Source of the DNA: an uncultured Rhodopirellula sp.
Lineage (GTDB): Bacteria; Planctomycetota; Planctomycetia; Pirellulales; Pirellulaceae
NCBI GenBank assembly: GCA_913061385.1
Contig: CAJXTM010000061.1
Coordinates: 1-10,375, forward strand
Length of the DNA: 10,375 nucleotides
Reading direction: 5' to 3'
Made by a program: the position numbers and the translations under genes. The notes beneath the pieces are model-generated. The model saw only the letters and a list, made by a program, of their open reading frames with translations. It had not been told where the DNA came from and did not search any database. Below are positions 1-6,280 of this stretch, one piece after another (position 1 is the stretch's first letter; every line of letters starts with the position of its first letter).

Positions 1-47
1 GAGATCAGCCTCGGTCTCGTGGGCTCGGAGATGTGTATAAGAGACAG
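1..47 (+). other. Nextera i7 adapter (sequencing artefact)
   Basis: This is library adapter, not genome. Bases 14-47 match the Nextera read-2 adapter: GTCTCGTGGGCTCGG at 14-28, then the 19-bp Tn5 mosaic end at 29-47. Bases 1-5 (GAGAT) match the end of the Illumina P7 oligo. Bases 6-13 (CAGCCTCG) occupy the i7 index slot and match, from memory, Nextera index N710 as written in the oligo. The genomic insert starts at 48. Confidence 0.97.
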
Positions 48-200
48 GTACGCGAGCAGAACTGGCAGCTGTCATGATGATTTTCAGAAAACGGGGAAAG
101 AGAACGTTTGAATCGGCTCCGTTAGAACACAGACCCGATAAGTTGTACATTGTGTCGCTGGACTAGAAACGATTTTTAACACATCACGGGCAAGCAGAAG
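48..200. other. Short region before the first gene, no assignable gene
   Basis: This 153-bp stretch lies between the adapter junction and the exonuclease start. A plus-strand reading frame is open from 50 and stops with TAG at 164-166 (about 38 codons), so it could be the tail of an upstream gene. On the minus strand an ATG at 75-73 opens a frame running into the adapter (MTAASSARV), so a divergent gene start is equally possible. I recognise neither peptide. No clear promoter or terminator is visible. Confidence 0.4.
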
Positions 201-1094
201 ATGAGCGAGAAAGTCGCACACCTCGTATTTGACGTCGAGAGCATTGCTGATGGAGATCTCATTTCGAAAGTACGGTATCCCGACCAGAATCTGAGTGATC
301 GTGAAGCAGTCGCAACCTACCAAGATGAATTGATGGAACAGCGCGGGACGACCTTCATACCCCACACCTTCCAAATACCAATCGCTGTCGTGATCGCAAA
401 GGTCGCGGCTAACCTGGAACTGCTCGATATCGTTTCACTTGACGAACCCGAATTTCGGCCTCATGTGATCACTGAAAATTTTTGGAGAGGATGGGAAGTT
501 TATCGAACGCCCCAGTGGGTCACCTTCAATGGACGTTCTTTTGACATCCCGTTGATGGAACTTGCAGCATACCGATTTGGCATCTCATTGCCGGCATGGT
601 TTAAATCTGATGGCTACAAATCACCCCGAAACCGGTTCAATTCAACAGCTCATCTCGACCTACAGGATGTACTGACCAATCATGGTGCAGCGCGGTGCAA
701 TGGTGGCTTGAATCTTGTCGCCCAATTGCTAGGAAAACCGGGCAAGATGGGACTCACCGGCGACAAAGTTCAGGAACAGTGGGATGCAGGGCATAAAATG
801 GCTATCAGTGACTACTGCCGTTGTGATGTTCTTGACACCTATTTTGTCTTCCTTCGAACGCAGGTTTTGACAGGAAGAATCACGCTGCACGAAGAAATAA
901 AGCTGGTCCAGGCGGCGAAACAGTGGATCGAACAACGCGCAGATTCTTGCGAAGCTTACGCTTCATATCTGGCGAGTTGGAGCAACTGGACTAATCCGTG
1001 GGAAGTCGCTGAATCTAAACCGCAGCCTGAATCTGAACCGCAGCCTGAATCTGAACCGCAGCCTGAATCTGAACCTGATAGTCAGGCCATGTGA
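201..1094 (+). CDS. PolB-like DEDDy 3'-5' exonuclease
   Basis: Predicted cytoplasmic 3'-5' exonuclease of the ribonuclease-H-like fold, in the family annotated as 'predicted 3'-5' exonuclease related to the PolB exonuclease domain' (PF10108-like). All DEDDy motifs are visible in 297 residues. Motif I is FDVES, giving D11 and E13. Motif II is FNGRSFD, giving N110 and D115. Motif III is Y205-x3-D209 in YCRCD. A conserved HLDL (151-154) lies between motifs II and III. The tyrosine in motif III places it in the DEDDy rather than DEDDh branch. Family knowledge predicts metal-dependent removal of nucleotides from 3' ends, but the substrate and pathway cannot be told from sequence. The last ~25 residues form a low-complexity PQPESE repeat outside the catalytic domain. 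The ATG at 201 is chosen because motif I follows ten residues later; the ribosome site is weak. The gene is separated from the next by 148 bp, so it is probably its own unit. Confidence 0.9.
   Translation: MSEKVAHLVFDVESIADGDLISKVRYPDQNLSDREAVATYQDELMEQRGTTFIPHTFQIPIAVVIAKVAANLELLDIVSLDEPEFRPHVITENFWRGWEVYRTPQWVTFNGRSFDIPLMELAAYRFGISLPAWFKSDGYKSPRNRFNSTAHLDLQDVLTNHGAARCNGGLNLVAQLLGKPGKMGLTGDKVQEQWDAGHKMAISDYCRCDVLDTYFVFLRTQVLTGRITLHEEIKLVQAAKQWIEQRADSCEAYASYLASWSNWTNPWEVAESKPQPESEPQPESEPQPESEPDSQAM
1020..1073 (+). repeat. Three perfect 18-bp tandem repeats inside a CDS
   Basis: The unit CCGCAGCCTGAATCTGAA occurs three times without mismatch at 1020-1037, 1038-1055 and 1056-1073, flanked by partial copies (GCTGAATCTAAA before, CCTGATAGTCAG after). 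It encodes repeats of PQPESE at the C-terminus of the exonuclease. The unit is a multiple of three, so copy changes would keep the frame and alter only the length of a disordered acidic tail. Confidence 0.95.
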
Positions 1095-1242
1095 AACGTC
1101 GTGTGAAACCGTAGCTAGGAATCGCAAATCCACCTTTACCTCATCAAGCCCGTCTAGCTACTGTCTGGGATGAAATCGAGCGCCATCACTGGATGCTTGT
1201 CAGTTTTATCTGCTCCAACATTCACCACTTTGAAATCATTTG
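1095..1242. other. Intergenic region upstream of the large exported-protein gene
   Basis: This 148-bp gap holds an inverted repeat, GTAGCTAG at 1111-1118 and CTAGCTAC at 1154-1161, separated by 35 bases. It also holds a short direct repeat, TGTGAAAC at 1090-1097 and 1102-1109, of which the first copy overlaps the preceding stop. There is no T-run after the inverted repeat, so it is not a standard terminator. A promoter for the downstream pair is expected here, but I see no convincing -35/-10 pair. Confidence 0.4.
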
Positions 1243-4200
1243 ATGGCTAGACACGGAAGTCTTTGCCCGGAAAGTCTGCTCACAAAGTCATCAGACATGG
1301 TGATGCGGTGGGAACGCGCCCCCACAGGTCTGCGATTCTTAGTCTTGACCATTTTGGTTTCGATGCTAGCAGTTAGTCAAGTTGTTTCAGGTGACCCTGC
1401 AATAAACCTGCAAACATCGCGGAATAGCACTCTTGATGTTACTCTGGATTTTAAATGGACAGCAGCGGAATCACAGTACTGTCACTTTCGACTTCGATTA
1501 GTTGATGAATCAGGCAACAGTGAATGCATGATTCATGAGCTTGAAAATCAATCAGACTCGGACGATACCGTTGCGGCATTTACCCTAAGCCAGAACGCAA
1601 CTCAACTAGATTTTCAGCCTCGTGCTCAAGTCAAATCTGCTCGCTTTCGGCTACGTGTACAGGGAACTCCGAACACCCGAGTCGTCATTGAAGCTCTCGA
1701 TGAACCACGCAATCCAGCAGGAATGCGAAGTTTGCAACCAGTGCGTGAAGTAAGCCTCACGGAACTGATAAAAAAAGAAACATCCAAATCCGAGACACCG
1801 GTTACCGCATTAAATGCAATCGGGCAACAAGCAAGCTGGTCACTACAGCGGGCCGAAGATGATGAAATACGACTGACCGGCCTACAAGCCGTTCCCGTGT
1901 ACGAACCAGGAACAACACTGGAATTAGCTGCCGCAGTCAACTCTATGGCACGGCAAGCATCCTCAGTGCTGACCTTTCATTACTCCATCATTCAGGTCTC
2001 GACTCTGAATACGGTTGTACGCCACCGGAAGACAATAAGCATCGATGCCGCTGGTAATAGTGAGGCGATTCTTATTTCCGAAACGGTCCCGGAAGCGGCG
2101 GGAGTTTACGAGATACGCTGTCGTCTATCAAAAGAAGACGATCGTATTTGGGATCGATTGCGACGGCGGGAATCGTCTCTATTAAAAATTGGTCGCCCAT
2201 TCTTTGTTGTGCCCAAATCGGGAACGACTCTCACACCGCCAACGAATACATGGCAGATAGCGGGAACCCTCAGGCCATCGGAATCTAATTGGTCGGTAGG
2301 TCAATGGTTACCCAAAACAACGACACGCTTCATTCCCAGCATCAATTCGCCGGAACCTGAGACGAAACTTGAACAAGGTCAGCACTCCGAAGAAACGGTA
2401 TCACTACTGCGGACTAAAAATCTATTTCAGGCCAGTCTGCCGGTATTGAGTCCCGGAACACCGCACAAAGTCAAACTGCGATTGCCAGCGACTCAGAACG
2501 TTCGTCTTCAGATCGAAGCAGGTGGACTGCACGATCGCGATCAGCCCGCTACGAAGTTCATTCTGTCTGATACAAAAACCATTGATCTGGAAGAGCAGTG
2601 GCGAACATACACGTTCGTGCATTACCCCACCAAAGATGATCAGATCTGGCTGACAAATCTCGGCGACGACACCTTGCAGCTCGAATCCATCGAGGTTCAA
2701 GCTGGGCCACAGCATCTCGTTCCTCCCCACAAAGACGCGGATGAACTGACGCCATCGACCCAACATCGAAATACTATTCTAAATCTGGATAACGTTGAGT
2801 GGGTCGATTCCCTATCAAAAGATGTGCTGGAGAGACACGCCTTGGATGACTTTGATGCAAAGAGCGTCAAAGCTTTAAGACTTTGGGTAGCATTGAATCG
2901 CGTCTGCGATCTTGCTCGCGCCAATGGAATGAACGGGATCATGTTGCCCGCAAACTCCGGTGGAAAAACGCTCTTCCAGACACGGAGTCTGTTGCCGAGA
3001 ACAGACTCGCAAGACTCCGAAAGCAACCGCTTAGCCACAACCATCAGATTGTTGGCGGACCGAGGCCTTGAGGCTCATGTCAGCCTTGATCCTGATTTCA
3101 CGCTCCTGCCAGTGGAACAAGCCCTATTGCAACAACCTGCTCAGATCGAGCTGCTAACCCGAAACCAGCAGAACAGCCCGTTTCAGTACAACTTGCTGCA
3201 TCCACTTGTGCAGGACAGCTTGCGGGAACTCATTGCAGACTTGATATTTCAATGTGGTCAGCCAGATCATTTCGCCGGAATCACGATCCACTGCGGGTCC
3301 GGAAGCCATCTGCAACCACTTCGCCAGATTTTCGATGACAACGGCACTCTGGCTGCATTCGCGCAATCGTTGAATGTGACCGTCGACCCCAAACAATTGC
3401 GTTCATGGTCGCGAGGAGAGGGTAGGGCCACTTATGAAACTTGGATATTGCAAGCGACTAACCGCAGTTACCGAGACCTGCAACGCATTGAGCCACTGAC
3501 TGCACTGAATCTAAAAATGGATTCGATCGATAATCACTCGACACGAGTGATGTCTGTCGATGCAGATACCCAAGCCTTCAAGCCGGGAACCGAATTCCCA
3601 ATCAGCATTGGGCGTTCGCATGGTTATACCGATCCGCCTCTGCTGGTTCGTAAGGCCCTGCGTGTTCCACTACAAAATGATGATGGCAACCTAGCCGATA
3701 CAGTTTTCTTCAACACAAAGCTGCAACTCTCCGGCACGCCTCTCGTTCAGAATCAACCCATGATTCTCGAAGATACATGTCACCTCATCGATCGCCTCGA
3801 TCCTGCCAATCTTGTAATCAAACTTCCACTCAATGGTCGCATTTTGCGTCCACAGCTCGACATCCTGCTGCACACACTTCAGAATTTTCCCCGAACAGGG
3901 GTACGATCTGTGAAGGTGGAAAGCAGCGCCCAAAATACGGTTTGCGTAAAAAGTGTACAGCACGATGGGTTCCTGTACCTTGCCTGTCTCTGCCTGACGC
4001 CATGGGCAAATGAAATTGACATCGAGACCAGTCAACCGATCGAATGGAAATCTGTTGGCCGTAATCCAGACGACAGCAAAATCGAACAACTCAGCCAGAC
4101 TCGAGCGCGGATTCAAGTCTCAGAAGGACGAATGATTCTGCTTCAATCAAACCGGCCAGCTACCGAGATGGAAATTGCATCATGTAAAACCCGGCTCAGC

Positions 4201-5007
4201 GGTGGAACCACCGCGCTGGCAGACATCAAGCGAAAAGTCACATTAGTGGCCCAGCGGATCGGTATTCTGTTCGATTTCGAATCTTACGACGCCCTAAATA
4301 ACGGAGGCTTCGAAAATTCCAGCAATTTAGGGCTGGTCGGCTGGTTACACGCGCAACATCCTGCAGGATGCGTCCGTGTCGATGACAAGCAGCCCCTAGA
4401 AGGTAAACATTCGATTTTGCTAACGACGGAAGCAAACACAACAGCAAGAACGTGGCTCGTCAGTGAGACCATCACTCCGCCAGCGTCGGGGCGACTCGCT
4501 GTCTCACTGGCCTGTCGAGCCGAGGCGGGCGAAAATGCGGGTACTCACCGATTGAGGGTCTCTCTTGAAGCTACCGAGAATGGAACACCTGTCCGCTATT
4601 CCAATGAATTTGAAATCCGCAGAAATGGGCAATGGGGGAACCGAGAAGTACGACTGGAGGCGCTGAACATTAATGCGGCCAACATGCACTCACTTCGCCT
4701 CACCATTGATAGTCTTTCAAGTGGGCGAGTCTGGATAGATGACATAAGGCTACACGATCAATTTCCCACTGCCAGTGAAAGAGACAAACTGCAGAGCGGA
4801 GCGTTTCTAGCCGTGCAAGGTCTACAAAAAAGCAACCTCGCTCCTGCGGGGCGTTTGTTACAAAATCGATGGGCTCAGCACTTGTTGAAACTTGATCCTT
4901 TGCAAAAAGATGAGCCAATAACAACTGAAGCGGAAGTGGAAAAGGAAGAGACCCCGGGAATCGCTGAACGGATCCGTGACTGGATCCCACGGCCATTACG
5001 TTTCTGA
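1243..5007 (+). CDS. Large exported protein: GHL10-like TIM barrel plus jelly-roll-like domain
   Basis: A ~1250-residue secreted or envelope protein of a type I associate with planctomycetes. Numbering here is from the alternative TTG at 1240. A signal peptide is visible at about residues 20-51 (MVMRWERA, then a hydrophobic run ending VVSG). The middle part (about 547-750) resembles the family-10-like glycosylhydrolase (GHL10) TIM barrel: ANGMNGIML near 560, RGLEAHVSL near 608, LLHPLVQDSLREL near 651 and FAGITIHCG near 679. No catalytic acids can be assigned, so enzyme activity is unproven. The C-terminal part (about 1021-1176) has the look of a galactose-binding/CBM-type jelly roll (NGGFEN start, VWIDDIRL end). 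A second such region may lie near 400-490. The protein ends in a linker and RIRDWIPRPLRF. The start is uncertain: ATG 1243 is given here, but ATG 1297 or 1303 would give a more normal signal peptide, and none has a good ribosome site. It is probably co-transcribed with the next gene, 29 bp away. Polysaccharide binding or breakdown is inference. Confidence 0.82.
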   Translation: MARHGSLCPESLLTKSSDMVMRWERAPTGLRFLVLTILVSMLAVSQVVSGDPAINLQTSRNSTLDVTLDFKWTAAESQYCHFRLRLVDESGNSECMIHELENQSDSDDTVAAFTLSQNATQLDFQPRAQVKSARFRLRVQGTPNTRVVIEALDEPRNPAGMRSLQPVREVSLTELIKKETSKSETPVTALNAIGQQASWSLQRAEDDEIRLTGLQAVPVYEPGTTLELAAAVNSMARQASSVLTFHYSIIQVSTLNTVVRHRKTISIDAAGNSEAILISETVPEAAGVYEIRCRLSKEDDRIWDRLRRRESSLLKIGRPFFVVPKSGTTLTPPTNTWQIAGTLRPSESNWSVGQWLPKTTTRFIPSINSPEPETKLEQGQHSEETVSLLRTKNLFQASLPVLSPGTPHKVKLRLPATQNVRLQIEAGGLHDRDQPATKFILSDTKTIDLEEQWRTYTFVHYPTKDDQIWLTNLGDDTLQLESIEVQAGPQHLVPPHKDADELTPSTQHRNTILNLDNVEWVDSLSKDVLERHALDDFDAKSVKALRLWVALNRVCDLARANGMNGIMLPANSGGKTLFQTRSLLPRTDSQDSESNRLATTIRLLADRGLEAHVSLDPDFTLLPVEQALLQQPAQIELLTRNQQNSPFQYNLLHPLVQDSLRELIADLIFQCGQPDHFAGITIHCGSGSHLQPLRQIFDDNGTLAAFAQSLNVTVDPKQLRSWSRGEGRATYETWILQATNRSYRDLQRIEPLTALNLKMDSIDNHSTRVMSVDADTQAFKPGTEFPISIGRSHGYTDPPLLVRKALRVPLQNDDGNLADTVFFNTKLQLSGTPLVQNQPMILEDTCHLIDRLDPANLVIKLPLNGRILRPQLDILLHTLQNFPRTGVRSVKVESSAQNTVCVKSVQHDGFLYLACLCLTPWANEIDIETSQPIEWKSVGRNPDDSKIEQLSQTRARIQVSEGRMILLQSNRPATEMEIASCKTRLSGGTTALADIKRKVTLVAQRIGILFDFESYDALNNGGFENSSNLGLVGWLHAQHPAGCVRVDDKQPLEGKHSILLTTEANTTARTWLVSETITPPASGRLAVSLACRAEAGENAGTHRLRVSLEATENGTPVRYSNEFEIRRNGQWGNREVRLEALNINAANMHSLRLTIDSLSSGRVWIDDIRLHDQFPTASERDKLQSGAFLAVQGLQKSNLAPAGRLLQNRWAQHLLKLDPLQKDEPITTEAEVEKEETPGIAERIRDWIPRPLRF

Positions 5008-5036
5008 AAACCCTGTCGCCACATACGGAATTAGCC

Positions 5037-5828
5037 ATGGTCCGATGGATCAAGCGAATTGGAATCACTGTTCTGGCGGTCCTTTTGCTGGCTTCACTCG
5101 TCAGTTGGTGGGTACTAAAGCAGACGAGGGTAATACCAGATTTCTACGTGCAGGCAACACAAACAAGCCCACCCGACACCGAAGCAGCCAGCCAGAAACT
5201 CGAGGCCAATGTTGCCAAGCTAGAACAGGATGTCGCCAAAATAGGCTCTTGGGAAGCGATCTTCAGTGAAGGCGACATCAATGCATGGCTGATCGAACAA
5301 CTGCCGTTGAAATTTAAACAACTACAAACTGCTGGTGCAAAAGATCCGAGGATCAGCATTCTGCAGAACCATCTATTGGCTGCAACTCACTACACGGATG
5401 CACGAATCGACACGGTCATTTCCTGCCAACTGCATGTGGAACTCACTGAGGAACCCAACCTGCTAGCTGTCCATATCAGTAAGCTGAAGGCCGGAGCTGT
5501 TTCTCTGCCAATCACCCAATTCATGGACAGCCTCAGAGCAGAGGCTGCCAAGGGCGGTCTTGAAATTCGCTGGGATCGCACAGAATCTGGGCATACGGCC
5601 CTTGTCCACATCCCGAAGGAACATCTCGGGTACGCTCACAGTCCGGTCATCATTGAATCAATCCGGATGATCGAGGGAGCCATTATTCTGTCCGGCTATA
5701 CCGGCTCGAAAACGCAAAATGGTTACGAACCCCGAAGCCCCGTTTATCAGTTCGTCACCCATCAGCCTATCGAAAACCGTAAGGCACAAACAGGATCCGA
5801 TTTGGAATCCTTGCCTGCGGGTCGTTGA
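5037..5828 (+). CDS. Membrane-anchored hypothetical protein
   Basis: A 263-residue protein with a basic N-terminus (MVRWIKR) and one transmembrane segment at about 8-27, so most of it should lie outside the cytoplasmic membrane. A short helical, coiled-coil-like stretch (about 48-70) follows. Next comes FSEGDINAWL (76-85), a pattern also found at the start of DUF2140/YpmS-like anchored proteins. I treat that as a weak resemblance only. The rest alternates strands and has no catalytic motif I can name. The ATG lies 29 bp after the upstream stop, with only a poor ribosome site (CGGAATT), suggesting co-transcription with the large exported protein and a shared envelope role. Its last 67 bp overlap, tail to tail, the end of the phosphoesterase-like gene on the other strand. 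Function unknown. Confidence 0.82.
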   Translation: MVRWIKRIGITVLAVLLLASLVSWWVLKQTRVIPDFYVQATQTSPPDTEAASQKLEANVAKLEQDVAKIGSWEAIFSEGDINAWLIEQLPLKFKQLQTAGAKDPRISILQNHLLAATHYTDARIDTVISCQLHVELTEEPNLLAVHISKLKAGAVSLPITQFMDSLRAEAAKGGLEIRWDRTESGHTALVHIPKEHLGYAHSPVIIESIRMIEGAIILSGYTGSKTQNGYEPRSPVYQFVTHQPIENRKAQTGSDLESLPAGR

Positions 5829-6253
5829 CTGATTTCGATTCGCGCATATCGAACACCAGAATCCGTCTGCCAACGAAGCACAGCTTTGAAGGTCACATCG
5901 GGCAACACACTTGCTACCTGAGTGAATTCTCCCGCGAGAATTCTAAGCACGCTACCTCGGCCCCCACCGAGATCACCTTCCCGATCGAGATAGACCAATC
6001 GGTGATCAGCCAATTTGAAGCAGCCCGTATCGAAAGAATTTTCGAACTGGGTTCTCAAATCAGTCGACCACGTTGATAACGCCTCACCAGCCTCAAACAT
6101 CCAATCCAGGTGCGACTCTGTTGTCCGCTCGAACTGTGGACCAACATCATGCTTCAGGACCACGAATCGCTTTACAAAACTATCCGCCATCGCATTGGGG
6201 TTGCCCCGTGTTTCTACCAATCCCTGATCCAAACCATCTGAATCACGTGACAT
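5762..6253 (-). CDS. Stand-alone LigD 3'-phosphoesterase-like protein
   Basis: A 163-residue protein resembling the N-terminal 3'-phosphoesterase (PE) domain of bacterial ligase D, which trims 3' phosphate or ribonucleotide ends in non-homologous end joining. Visible motifs are RFVVLKHD (H35), SHLDWMFEAG (H48, D50), LADHRLVYLDREG (H84, Y88) and the glycine loop GGGRGS (96-101). These align with the PE metal ligands and active-site residues His42, His48, Asp50, His84 and Tyr88 of the Pseudomonas enzyme. Two differences stand out: Met52 sits where PE has an essential Arg, and about seven extra residues lie between the first two histidines. No ligase or polymerase domain is attached. Start uncertain: ATG 6253 leaves 27 bp after the TPR gene, while ATG 6190 (MADSFVKRF) begins just before the domain and fits the family better. 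It is the last gene of the exbD operon. Activity cannot be assumed. Confidence 0.78.
   Translation of the reverse strand: MSRDSDGLDQGLVETRGNPNAMADSFVKRFVVLKHDVGPQFERTTESHLDWMFEAGEALSTWSTDLRTQFENSFDTGCFKLADHRLVYLDREGDLGGGRGSVLRILAGEFTQVASVLPDVTFKAVLRWQTDSGVRYARIEISQRPAGKDSKSDPVCALRFSIG
5924..5943. repeat. Perfect 8-bp stem hairpin past the plus-strand operon
   Basis: GAATTCTC at 5924-5931 and GAGAATTC at 5936-5943 form a perfect stem around a CCGC loop. It lies about 95 bp after the stop of the plus-strand membrane protein and inside the phosphoesterase-like gene of the other strand. Weaker inverted repeats follow at 5956-5971 (CTCGG/CCGAG) and 5971-6007 (GATCACC/GGTGATC). There is no T-run, so an intrinsic terminator is not proven. 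A role in ending the plus-strand transcript is possible. Confidence 0.5.
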
Positions 6254-6280
6254 TGAACCACTCGTTTGTCTGATAGTACA

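Noticed and set aside
3691..4116. Minus-strand 141-codon frame inside the large exported-protein gene
   Set aside because: It is a shadow of the plus-strand coding frame. The plus-strand protein is continuous with a signal peptide and recognisable domains, while this one has none.
5825..6076. Plus-strand 83-codon frame starting with TTG after the membrane-protein gene
   Set aside because: It has a TTG start, no ribosome site and no recognisable domain, and lies antisense to the phosphoesterase-like gene, whose motifs are clear.
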